DNA of 64,000 nucleotides from Pseudoclavibacter sp. Marseille-Q3772 (GTDB lineage: Bacteria > Actinomycetota > Actinomycetes > Actinomycetales > Microbacteriaceae), in the NCBI RefSeq assembly GCF_916618895.1, contig NZ_OU745391.1, forward strand, positions 1,550,001 through 1,614,000, given 5' to 3'. The notes beneath the pieces are model-generated. The model was given only the letters and a program-made list of their open reading frames with translations. It was not told the origin of the DNA and did no database searches. This document shows positions 39,127 through 47,240 of the stretch, one piece after another; within the stretch, counting starts at the first letter, position 1; each line of letters starts with the position of its first letter. A program made the position numbers and the translations under genes.

Positions 39127-40283
39127 GCGTGTGGGATGAGGTTGCCAGTCAACCGCATGCTGTCGAGACGTTGCAGCGTGCGGTGTCGGGCTCCCGCCCC
39201 GGTAGCGTCGACGCGCAGGCATTCACGAACTCATGGTTGATCACCGGACCAGCGGGTTCGGGGCGATCAACCTGCGCCTACGCATTTGCGGCGGCGTTGC
39301 TGTGTCCTCAGGGCGGATGCGGTGAGTGCCAGTCGTGCGTACAGGTGCGGGCACGCTCCCATCCAGACCTGGATGCGGTAGTTACGGATACGGTCATCCT
39401 CAGTATCGACACGGCACGTGAGCTCGTTGGCCGCGCCTCGCGCTCACCAACTCACGCGAACTATCGTGTCATCGTCGTTGAAGATGCGGACCGGATGATT
39501 GAGCGCACCTCGAACGCGTTGTTGAAGGCGATTGAGGAGCCGGTGGATTCAACCGTGTGGGTGCTGTGCGCGCCAAGCGTTGCCGACCTGCTGCCCACCA
39601 TCCGTTCACGAGTGCGCGTGGTGCCCTTGGGAACACCAAAGGTTGAGGATGTGGCCGAGCTGCTGGTGCGCCGTCACAACGTCGACCGTGCCGTTGCGTT
39701 GCGCGCAGCAAGAGAGTCTCAATCGCATGTGGGAATGGCATCGCGATTGGTGACCAGTCCCGAGGCATGGCAGCGACGCGAGGAATCGCTCGCGGGGGTG
39801 CTTGCGCTTCGCAGTACCGGACAGGCAGTTCGGAAGGCTGCCGAGCTGGTGGCGCTCGCGGAAGCCGATGGCAAAGCCGCGGCTGAAGCAAAGCAGCAGC
39901 AGGAGCGTGCGCAAACGTATCGCAGCCTTGGGCTGTCTGAGGATGAGGCGATCCCGCGGCAGCTACGCAGCGTATTCCGAGAGCTTGAGGATCAGCAAAA
40001 GCGGCGGGCGAAGCGGGCGACGCTTGACGGTGTTGACCGCATCCTTACCGATTTCCAATCGTTATGGCGAGACGTGCTCATGCTCCAGGTGGATGCACCC
40101 GTCGAGCTGGTGAACGAAGCTGTACGAAGCGAGATCGTTGCCGCCGCAGCGCGGATGGCTCCTGAACACGCCGTAGCATGTTTGGAGGCCATTGAGCGGG
40201 CGCGGGAGCGGCTGATGGCGAATGTGCCGCCGGCGTTGGCGCTGGAGGCGCTGCTATTAGATTTCATCTCGGAGTTTGAGTAA
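39123..40283 (+). CDS. holB: DNA polymerase III subunit delta'
   Basis: The stator subunit of the clamp loader, partner of DnaX. 386 residues from GTG 39123. It has a degenerate P-loop (GPAGSGRST), as expected for delta', the zinc-type cysteines CPQGGCGECQSC, and the SRC-like IRSRVRVV. Context after tmk confirms it. Confidence 0.92.
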   Translation: MSVWDEVASQPHAVETLQRAVSGSRPGSVDAQAFTNSWLITGPAGSGRSTCAYAFAAALLCPQGGCGECQSCVQVRARSHPDLDAVVTDTVILSIDTARELVGRASRSPTHANYRVIVVEDADRMIERTSNALLKAIEEPVDSTVWVLCAPSVADLLPTIRSRVRVVPLGTPKVEDVAELLVRRHNVDRAVALRAARESQSHVGMASRLVTSPEAWQRREESLAGVLALRSTGQAVRKAAELVALAEADGKAAAEAKQQQERAQTYRSLGLSEDEAIPRQLRSVFRELEDQQKRRAKRATLDGVDRILTDFQSLWRDVLMLQVDAPVELVNEAVRSEIVAAAARMAPEHAVACLEAIERARERLMANVPPALALEALLLDFISEFE

Positions 40284-40334
40284 ACCGCTTACGCTCGGTA
40301 GGCATTGAGACCACGAAACGAGAGTGATGGACGG

Positions 40335-41954
40335 ATGAGTAGGGCTACACGTCGCACACGTCGCCTACTGGGGGCGATTTCGCTGACGGCAGTATCGACA
40401 CTGCTATTGAGCGGATGCGTGCTGATCCAGGAGCTACAGGGCACCACAAAGCAGCAACACAGTCCGGAAGAGCTCATCGATGCCGATCTTGATCCGTCGC
40501 TGCGAGAGTTCTACGAGCAAGACCTCGAGTGGGGCGCCTGCCCGGAAGAGTATGCGGTTGACGACAAGTTTGAGTGTGCGACTGCGAAAGCGCCCATGGT
40601 GTGGGACGACCCGGAAGCGCACGATCCGATCGAACTGGCGCTGATCAAGCTGCCGGCAAAGGGTGACTCGCAGGGCGCGCTGTTTAGCAACCCCGGTGGT
40701 CCCGGCGGCAGCGGTATTGACTTTGTTGCGCAGACTCCGGGGTTCTTCTCTACTAAGCTGCGCGAGAACTTCGACCTCGTGAGCTGGGATCCGCGAGGAG
40801 TTGGTGCCTCGAGCGCCGTCAAGTGCTATGACGATGCCGGCACCGACGAATATTTCTACGGTGTCCCCGAGAACGCTGCCGAGATGTCGGTCGAAGAGCT
40901 GGTGGAGTACCAGCGCAATAAGGAAATCCAATATGGCGCCGCATGCTTGAAGAACACCGGCCCGCTGCTCGAATATGTGGACACGCAGTCGACCGTGCGT
41001 GACCTCGACCTGCTACGCGCCCTCGTTGGCGATCCGAAACTCAACTACTTCGGTCTCTCCTACGGAAGCGATATTGGTGCCCACTACATCGACACCTTCC
41101 CCGAGCGCGTGGGTCGCATCACCCTTGACGGCGCAGTAGACCCGACGGTGCAGGGCCACGAGGTGGCAATCGACCAGCAGAAGGGATTCGCGGAGTCAAC
41201 GCGCGCCTATCTGAAGGATTGTTTGAGTAGCGAGCAGTGTCCTTTCGAAGGAGTGGGTGGTGTTGATGGTGCTGTGCTACAGATCCAGAAGCTCATGAAC
41301 GATGTGGATGCGACGCTGCCGAAACACACGGACGGTCGAGTCCTCACCTCCGGTGTGATGCAACAGGCGATTATTACCGCCATGTATGACGAGTCGAGCT
41401 GGTCGATTCTTTCGCAGGCGTTCACGCAGTGGAAACAGAACAAGGATGCGTCGACGTTCTTCCTTCTCTCGGATGTGTACTACGGGCGCGACACCGAAGG
41501 CCATTACGGATCCAACATGTTTGATGCCTTCACTGCGATTAACTGCTTGGACACGATGCCCGAGACTGATCCGCAGAAAATCCGTGAACAGAACAAGCAA
41601 TTGCTTGATGTGATGCTGTTCAAGAATGAGCAGCTCGTGGCGGCGATGGAGGAGTCTTCCGAGGCATCCTGCGCTAATTGGCCGGTGAAATCGCGTGTGG
41701 AATCGATGGATCCGGTGAGCGGCGCCGGTGCCGATCCGGTGCTCGTTGTGGCAACCTCGAACGACCCGGCGACGCCGCTGGTTTGGGCAGAAGCCCTCGC
41801 CGAGCAGCTGGAGTCGGCAACGCTCGTCGTTTACGAGGGTGAGGGCCACATCGCCTATGACGAGGACGACCAGTGCACGGTGGACACGATCGATAGCTAC
41901 TTTGTCGACGGTACGGTGCCGGATGAAGAACGGGTGACCTGCGGCGGCTCCTAG
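40335..41954 (+). CDS. Exported alpha/beta hydrolase lipoprotein (tripeptidyl aminopeptidase type)
   Basis: A 539-residue secreted enzyme. The signal peptide ends in LLLSGC, a lipobox, so it is probably a lipoprotein. The alpha/beta-hydrolase domain has NPGGPGGSG (oxyanion region), the nucleophile elbow GLSYGS, and a C-terminal TAP-like segment with GEGHIAYD as catalytic His. Relatives such as SlpD/SlpE and tripeptidyl aminopeptidases cleave peptides outside the cell. ATG 40335 is chosen because it directly begins the basic n-region; 40305 is also open. tRNA-Thr follows. Confidence 0.85.
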   Translation: MSRATRRTRRLLGAISLTAVSTLLLSGCVLIQELQGTTKQQHSPEELIDADLDPSLREFYEQDLEWGACPEEYAVDDKFECATAKAPMVWDDPEAHDPIELALIKLPAKGDSQGALFSNPGGPGGSGIDFVAQTPGFFSTKLRENFDLVSWDPRGVGASSAVKCYDDAGTDEYFYGVPENAAEMSVEELVEYQRNKEIQYGAACLKNTGPLLEYVDTQSTVRDLDLLRALVGDPKLNYFGLSYGSDIGAHYIDTFPERVGRITLDGAVDPTVQGHEVAIDQQKGFAESTRAYLKDCLSSEQCPFEGVGGVDGAVLQIQKLMNDVDATLPKHTDGRVLTSGVMQQAIITAMYDESSWSILSQAFTQWKQNKDASTFFLLSDVYYGRDTEGHYGSNMFDAFTAINCLDTMPETDPQKIREQNKQLLDVMLFKNEQLVAAMEESSEASCANWPVKSRVESMDPVSGAGADPVLVVATSNDPATPLVWAEALAEQLESATLVVYEGEGHIAYDEDDQCTVDTIDSYFVDGTVPDEERVTCGGS

Positions 41955-42032
41955 AGCCGATCGCTAGGTCCCTCGGGTTGGCCGATGCTCACGAAGTGCG
42001 ATACTATGACTTGTCGCTCTTCGTGAGCGCTC

Positions 42033-42108
42033 GCCTCCTTAGCTCAGTCGGTAGAGCGATTCACTCGTAATGAATAGGTCGCCGGTTCGATTCCGGCAGG
42101 AGGCTCCA
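42033..42108 (+). tRNA. tRNA-Thr (anticodon CGT)
   Basis: Cloverleaf with acceptor GCCTCCT/AGGAGGC, D arm GCTC..GAGC, anticodon stem ATTCA/TGAAT around CTCGTAA (anticodon CGT), T arm GCCGG TTCGATT CCGGC, and an encoded CCA end. Reads ACG codons. A TACTAT hexamer at 42002-42007 is a likely -10 box. Confidence 0.96.
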
Positions 42109-42113
42109 CTTAA

Positions 42114-42142
42114 CCCCGTCACCGTGTGGTGGCGGGGCTTTT
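42114..42142 (+). terminator. Terminator of tRNA-Thr
   Basis: A 10-bp perfect stem CCCCGTCACC / GGTGGCGGGG with a 4-nt loop, followed by CTTTT. A classical intrinsic terminator just after the tRNA. Confidence 0.88.
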
Positions 42143-42212
42143 GGCTGTCTGTAGGATGCATTGCTCCTTGCGGCGCGGGCTCCCCGGTCGGTAAACCGCG
42201 GCGCGGAAGGCG

Positions 42213-42944
42213 TTAGAGGCGGGTGAACTGCTCGGCGAATCGGCGCACGATCTGCGCCGGCCACTGCTCAACACCACCGGCGCGTACCCGTGTGGCAACC
42301 GCATCGAACTCATCCGCCGGGAAATAGCCAGTGTGCCGGTACAAGCGCATCCGATCGACCGTCTGCTCAGCGTTGAGCTCGGCGTGGAACTGTGTTGCAT
42401 AGCATGCCTCGCCCACACGGATCGCCTGTACCGGGCAGTGATCGCCGCGCAGCAGCACCGCTGTATCCGCAGGAAGCTCAGCACACGCCTCTTTGTGACC
42501 GGTGCACACGGTGAAACGATCCGGTAGCTGTGCGAACACCGGATCCTCGCGACCGGCGTCGGTGAGCGTTACCGGTACCGCGCTTGTCGACTCACCGAAT
42601 GTCGTATCCATTCGACCGCCCCGATGCTGCACTGCAACGCCGATGCCGTAACACAGCCCCAGTAGCGGCAGGGCGCCGCTAGCCGCCTGGTCTACAAACC
42701 AGCCGAGATCGCGTTCGGCCTGAACTTGTGTGGGTGACTTGTGCGCATCCGAGGTGTTGAACGAGCTCCCGCCAATAAACACACCCGAATAGTCCTGCGG
42801 GTCGATCTGCTGCATGGGGCCCGCATCCACCCGCACGTGCACGAGCTGATCGGCGAGCAACCCGGACGCTTGCAGGATCGCGGCATACTCGTCGGCTGCG
42901 GCCGCATCGAGATCGCGCGTCGCCAAGTGCAAGAACGGCTTCAT
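42213..42944 (-). CDS. Class I glutamine amidotransferase-like protein
   Basis: A 243-residue stand-alone GATase1-type protein. The nucleophile Cys lies in LLGLCYGIG (about residue 98) and a catalytic His in ATQFHAEL (about 188). Annotated relatives are called GMP synthase-like amidotransferases or gamma-glutamyl hydrolases; the acceptor partner is unknown. It is separated by 38 bp from the upstream carboxylate-amine ligase gene in the same direction, so the two may act in the same gamma-glutamyl chemistry. Confidence 0.82.
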   Translation of the reverse strand: MKPFLHLATRDLDAAAADEYAAILQASGLLADQLVHVRVDAGPMQQIDPQDYSGVFIGGSSFNTSDAHKSPTQVQAERDLGWFVDQAASGALPLLGLCYGIGVAVQHRGGRMDTTFGESTSAVPVTLTDAGREDPVFAQLPDRFTVCTGHKEACAELPADTAVLLRGDHCPVQAIRVGEACYATQFHAELNAEQTVDRMRLYRHTGYFPADEFDAVATRVRAGGVEQWPAQIVRRFAEQFTRL

Positions 42945-42982
42945 TCAGCCCGCCTTTCGAGTGTCGATTGCTGTGCGGATCG

Positions 42983-44098
42983 TTATAGATCTCCGCGGGT
43001 TTGCCGGATGAGGTCGTCAACGACCGCGCGCAGGTCACCATCGGTGCGTGCTGCAGTTTGTCGTTGACGGTCGGCGCTCGCCCCCTGACGCAGGATCTGT
43101 TCGGTGAACGCAAACTCATCCGCGCAGCCAAGCCGCTCGGCAAGCGGCGCGTACCGAGTGAGTGCATCCTTGGCCATCGTGCGCAGCGGCACCACACCAT
43201 CGGGGGTGATGACATCGGCGTCGAGCCCGTACCGTGCCGCCCGCCACTTGTTCTCGGCGACAATCCATCGAGGCAGTGTCGGGGTCGTAAGTCCCGAGTT
43301 CAACCGCCCGATGAGGTCTGCACCGATGCACTGCGTCCAGGCCGCAATGCAGCCGAGCTCATCAAGCGTGGTGGTGCTATCGGCCGCCCGAAGCTCAACG
43401 GTGCCGAAGGCAGGTGCGGGCCGGACGTCCCAGCGAAGGTCAGATGGTGTCTCGGACATCCCCACGCGCTGCATCTGCGCGGCTCGCTCCTCAAACTCTT
43501 CCCAGGAGTGCAAGAACGGCGGGAGCCCGTTGGTGGCCAGCTGCTGAAACAGCATGGTGCGCTGCGACGCAAACCCGGTATCAGCGCCCTCGAAGTAGGG
43601 GCTGGATGCGGCAAGTGCGATCAACAGGGGAGAGGTTTCGGCGAGGCGTCGCACGAGTGCGATTGCGTGTTCACGATCGGCCACACCGAGGTGGATATGC
43701 GTGCCGCAGATCGTCATCCGTTGGCCCCACCAGGCATTGCGGTCACGAACCACGTCATACACATGAGAGCTTGCGATTGGTACATCCACACTATTGGTGA
43801 ACGGATGCGTGCCCGAACCGATTACGGCGCAGTCAACATCCGCTGCGACCTCGCACAATCGTGCCAGCAGCTCACGAATCTCGCCGATCGCATCCGGAAC
43901 CGAAGTGTGTACACCAGTTACCAGCTCCACAATCGAGGAGAGATACTCGCCGCGCAACGGCCCGTCCTTCGTTGCCTGGAGTCGTTCGAGCACCTCGGGC
44001 GCACGGCTAGCAAGCTCGCGCGTGGTGGTATCGACGAGAGAAACCTCCCACTCGATACCGAGCGTGCCATCGGTAGATTGAGTGAATTCGATCGACAC
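42983..44098 (-). CDS. Carboxylate-amine ligase, YbdK type (glutamate-cysteine ligase 2)
   Basis: A 371-residue GCS2-family ATP-dependent ligase. GTG 44098 is chosen because AAGGAGTCCC precedes it; ATG 44134 is also open. The GIEWEVSLVD segment, ERAGTHIHLGVAD-like metal-site region (CGTHIHLGV) and RWDVRPAPAFGTVELR are family hallmarks. Relatives have weak glutamate-cysteine ligase activity; in actinobacteria, which use mycothiol, the real role is uncertain. Confidence 0.85.
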   Translation of the reverse strand: MSIEFTQSTDGTLGIEWEVSLVDTTTRELASRAPEVLERLQATKDGPLRGEYLSSIVELVTGVHTSVPDAIGEIRELLARLCEVAADVDCAVIGSGTHPFTNSVDVPIASSHVYDVVRDRNAWWGQRMTICGTHIHLGVADREHAIALVRRLAETSPLLIALAASSPYFEGADTGFASQRTMLFQQLATNGLPPFLHSWEEFEERAAQMQRVGMSETPSDLRWDVRPAPAFGTVELRAADSTTTLDELGCIAAWTQCIGADLIGRLNSGLTTPTLPRWIVAENKWRAARYGLDADVITPDGVVPLRTMAKDALTRYAPLAERLGCADEFAFTEQILRQGASADRQRQTAARTDGDLRAVVDDLIRQTRGDL

Positions 44099-44269
44099 GG
44101 GACTCCTTAGGGATGGGCCCGAACGCGGGCGCACCGATGCTCGCTAGGCTGCGAAGCAACTCATTGAATTAGTTGACCAGACAACGGCCTCCCTCGCCAC
44201 TGCAACCGACCAAGAGCGTCACATTGATCTGCGCGGGAGCAAACACCACAACCACGACAAGGAACCCGG

Positions 44270-44482
44270 ATGGCTGACGCAACGACACCGATCTCAATGC
44301 CCGCAGACGACCGCGACTTCCTGCGTGAGATTGCCGCCGGGTGTTACCGGCTAGGCGTGCCGGTCACCGAAACGGAGGTACACAAGCTCTGCGAAAAACA
44401 CGGCATTAGCGATGCCGAGTTCGAGGCCGAACTCCTTCGTATCGGCCGCGGTGGTACTACCTGTACTGACCGGAGACGTTGA
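44270..44482 (+). CDS. Small unknown protein, 3' end replaced by a mobile element
   Basis: A 70-residue frame with AAGGAACCC before its ATG. It is acidic and probably helical (DDRDFLREIAAGCYRLGVPVTETEVHKLCEKHGIS). I do not recognise a family. The last codons and the stop (CTDRRR*) are encoded inside the left terminal inverted repeat of the IS481-type element starting at 44462, so the natural C-terminus has probably been lost. Confidence 0.55.
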   Translation: MADATTPISMPADDRDFLREIAAGCYRLGVPVTETEVHKLCEKHGISDAEFEAELLRIGRGGTTCTDRRR

Positions 44483-44583
44483 TCGAGCCCCAGCTAGGGT
44501 TTCAAGCCAGGAGGGGCCGCCAAGTTGCGGCTTTGCCAGCGAGCACTTAGCATGATCGGGTCTACAAGGAGGTGACTGCTTAC

Positions 44584-45003
44584 ATGGCGACGGAGTCGAG
44601 GACGCGAACGCTCCTGCGAACGCGTGACGTCATGGACCGCCACTTCAACGAGCCCCTCGACGTCGCTGAGCTCGCCGCGATCGCACATCTGTCACCAAGC
44701 CACTTCCTGCGCCAGTTCAAACTCACCTTCGGGGAGACGCCGCACCAGTACCTGTACCGCCGACGCATCGAGCGCGCTGGCACACTCTTGCGCTCCACTT
44801 CACGATCGGTCACCGACATTGCGCACGAGGTCGGGTACGAGTCGCTGGGCACCTTCACCCGAACCTTCACCAAGCTGATGGGACATTCCCCACTTCAACA
44901 CCGCGCTCTCGGCCCACTGCCGCTGGCGCCGGGCTGTTGGATCATGGCCAATGGCCGTCCCACGCAAGTGAACCTGTACGGGGGCACCACGGAAGCGCAG
45001 TGA
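44584..45003 (+). CDS. AraC-type transcriptional regulator (element cargo)
   Basis: A 139-residue protein that is essentially just the AraC double helix-turn-helix: DVAELAAIAHLSPSHFLRQFKLTFGETPHQYLYRRRIERA ... VTDIAHEVGYESLGTFTRTFTKLMGHSP. It has no separate ligand domain. ATG 44584 is favoured, with AAGGAGGTG upstream; GTG 44572 is also possible. It sits 15 bp before the VOC gene and probably activates it. This AraC-VOC pair is common in actinobacteria. Here it lies inside the terminal repeats of an IS481-type element. Confidence 0.87.
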   Translation: MATESRTRTLLRTRDVMDRHFNEPLDVAELAAIAHLSPSHFLRQFKLTFGETPHQYLYRRRIERAGTLLRSTSRSVTDIAHEVGYESLGTFTRTFTKLMGHSPLQHRALGPLPLAPGCWIMANGRPTQVNLYGGTTEAQ

Positions 45004-45018
45004 TTTTGGAGAAGCCAG

Positions 45019-45468
45019 ATGCCAGCGCGGCCACCTAGCATGAGCCACATGATTACTGACATCGCCATCACGCCCCTGTTTGTCAACGATCAGGATGTCG
45101 CGCTGGACTACTACACCCGCGTGCTCGGGTTCGAGGTCCATACAGACGCGGACCTAGGACCGATGCGCTGGCTTACCGTGTGCCTGCCGGGCCGCCCCGA
45201 GCGCGAACTGATGCTCCAAAAGCCCGGTCCGCCTCCGATCGATGTAGAAACTGCACGCTCGGTGACTCACATCACGGAAAAAGGTGCCCACTGGATCATC
45301 CTTCACACTGATGACATCCAGGCCGATTTCGAGAGGTTGAAGGCGGCAGGCGCAGAGATCACCCAAGAGCCGGCAGAGCAGCCCTACGGCGTCGACATGG
45401 CCATCCGTGACCCGTTCGGCAACCAGATTCGGCTGACCCAGCCCGCCAGTGCGCCTCAGTCGCACTGA
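45019..45468 (+). CDS. VOC (glyoxalase/bleomycin-resistance) family protein (element cargo)
   Basis: A 149-residue protein with the two-module VOC pattern: FVNDQDVALDYYTRVLGFEVHTDADLG and HTDDIQADFERLKAAGAEIT ... RDPFGNQIRLTQP. Members are metal-dependent lyases, dioxygenases or antibiotic-binding proteins; this one's substrate is unknown. ATG 45019 has GGAG 8 bp upstream, but ATG 45049 (MITDIAITPLF) matches the usual family start. Probably co-transcribed with the AraC gene. Confidence 0.87.
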   Translation: MPARPPSMSHMITDIAITPLFVNDQDVALDYYTRVLGFEVHTDADLGPMRWLTVCLPGRPERELMLQKPGPPPIDVETARSVTHITEKGAHWIILHTDDIQADFERLKAAGAEITQEPAEQPYGVDMAIRDPFGNQIRLTQPASAPQSH

Positions 45469-45488
45469 TTCAGATCGCACATGCCTAC

Positions 45489-45522
45489 CACTGGGGCCCG
45501 GCCGTATGGCCGGGCCCCAGTG
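45489..45522 (+). terminator. Perfect 15-bp hairpin after the VOC gene
   Basis: CACTGGGGCCCGGCC / GGCCGGGCCCCAGTG with a 4-nt loop, 20 bp after the VOC stop and 18 bp before the transposase start. It has no T run. It may end cargo transcription and shield the transposase from read-through. Confidence 0.6.
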
Positions 45523-45539
45523 CGACGTTCGGAGAAACC

Positions 45540-46537
45540 ATGTCCCATGCGAATGCAGCATTGACCCCGCGCCACAGACGGATCGTCGCGCGTCTGGTCG
45601 TAGACGAGGGCTGGCCGGTCAGTGAGGTTGCTGCCCGCTTCCAAGTCTCGTGGCCGACCGTGAAACGCTGGGCCGACCGCTACCGGGTCGGCCAGTCCAT
45701 GCAGGACCGGTCCTCACGCCCGCACCGGTCCCCGAACAAGACCAGCCAGACGACCACCAGGCGCTGTATTCAGCTTCGCCTGCGTCTGCGCGAAGGACGC
45801 GTGCAGCTGTCTTGCCGGCTCGGCATCGCTCCGTCCACGGTCCACCGGATCCTGACCGACGCGCGCCTGAACCGGCTCTCCCACGTCGACCGCGCCACCA
45901 GGGAGCCAGTCCGCCGCTACGAACACGACTACCCGGCGCCATGCTGCACGTCGACGTGAAGAGGCTCGGCAACATCCCCGACGGCGGGGGCTGGCGCTAC
46001 GTCGGTCGGCAACAAGGCGCGCGCAACCGCGCCGCCACACCCGACAAGCCCCGCAACAAGTACCGGGATCCGCTCATGGGCAAGGCCTATGTCCACACCG
46101 TCATCGACGACCACTCCCGCGTCGCCTACGCCGAAGTGCACGACGACGAAACCGCCCTCACCGCCACCGCGGTCCTCGTCCGGGCGGTCGAGTGGTTCAA
46201 CGCCCGCGGTGTCACGGTCGAGGGCGTCCTGTCCGACAACGGCGGCGCCTACCGCTCACACCTGTGGCGCGACACCTGCGCCGAACTGGGCATCCGGCAC
46301 AAGCGGACCAGGCCGTATCGGCCGCAGACCAACGGGAAGATCGAACGCTTCCACCGCACCCTGGCCGACGGCTGGGCTTACGCCCGCTGCTACACCTCCG
46401 AGGCGGAGCGCCGCGGTGAGCTCGATGGCTGGTTGCACCACTACAACCACCACCGACCCCACACGGCTTGCGGGAACCAGCCGCCGTTCTCACGATTGAC
46501 CAACGTCTCCGGTCAGTACAACTCCGCGGCACCCTGA
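45540..46537 (+). pseudogene. IS481-family transposase, frameshifted
   Basis: The first frame (45540-45959) gives the N-terminal helix-turn-helix half, from MSHANAALTPRHRR to VRRYEHDYP. The homology then jumps to the overlapping frame that ends at 46537, resuming at GAMLHVDVKRLGNIPDGGGW with the DDE domain: HVDVK, HTVIDDHSR, VLSDNGGAYRS, GIRHKRTRPYRPQTNGKIERFHRT. The change falls at TACCCGGCGCC (about 45933-45943), where one G seems to be missing. As sequenced, the transposase is inactive unless frameshifting restores it. Confidence 0.88.
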
Positions 46538-46551
46538 TCGCTGCCAGCGGG

Positions 46552-47097
46552 TTAGCGGCGGGATGCGATTGGGGCGCGCATTACGTGATGGTCACCCTTC
46601 TCGGTGCGGAAGACCGTTCCCTCGTCGACCACGAATCCGTTCTTCTCGTAGGCGCGCTTTCCCGCCGGGTTATCAACGTGCACTGCCAGCACCAGTGATT
46701 CTTGCTGCGGGTAGCGTTCTGCTGCTGCGGCAAGGACGAGCTCGGTCGTTCGGCTGCCGACTCCTCGGCCTTGCCATGCGGGATCGATCACCAGTCCTCG
46801 GTACAGCAGCGTTCCAGGAGGCCACAAACCGTCGGCGCCCTCGAGATGCAGCGACCCTACGCCGATCACCTGCTCGCCCTGCGCCGTACCGGCGATGATC
46901 GCGAACGTATCGCGTGCTGGTTGCTCGCGGAATGCCTGGATCTGCTCCGGAGGCGGGCCGACGAATGGCAGCTGTTGCTCGTCAAACGCGAGGGCAGCGA
47001 TCTGTGCCAGACGTGCTTCTCGTTCGGGCTCGGCAAGGTCTCGTAGGAATTCAAGTCGGATCTGTTCGGATGCGGACAAGGGCATTCCTTCCGGCAA
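46552..47097 (-). CDS. GNAT-family N-acetyltransferase
   Basis: A 181-residue acetyltransferase with the acetyl-CoA loop DPAWQGRGVGSR at about residues 108-119 and HVDNPAGKRAYEKNGFVV, both classic GNAT motifs. The substrate is unknown. Its 3' end lies 32 bp from the right end of the IS481-type element. Confidence 0.87.
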   Translation of the reverse strand: MPEGMPLSASEQIRLEFLRDLAEPEREARLAQIAALAFDEQQLPFVGPPPEQIQAFREQPARDTFAIIAGTAQGEQVIGVGSLHLEGADGLWPPGTLLYRGLVIDPAWQGRGVGSRTTELVLAAAAERYPQQESLVLAVHVDNPAGKRAYEKNGFVVDEGTVFRTEKGDHHVMRAPIASRR

Positions 47098-47240
47098 ACG
47101 TAACTGTGGCGCTCGAGCCTAGCGGCAGCAGGTTCGCAAAGGCTGCGATCTTGGTCTGAGCATCACCGTGCGGGCTGGCAAAACAAAGTGGGGCCGGCGT
47201 AACACCGACCCCACTCCCCAATAACCGCGTTGGTAATGTC

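Larger units (their letters stand above)
44462..46520 (+). mobile_element. IS481-type element with AraC and VOC cargo
   Basis: The 20-bp word TGTACTGACCGGAGACGTTG at 44462-44481 recurs exactly inverted at 46501-46520. Its TGT end and its position overlapping the 3' end of the transposase gene are what IS481-family termini look like. The 2059-bp interval contains, in order, an AraC-type regulator, a VOC protein, a perfect hairpin and a frameshifted IS481 transposase. No target duplication is evident (flanks ACTACC and ACTCCG), and the transposase frame runs 17 nt past the right end, so the boundaries are provisional. Confidence 0.72.
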
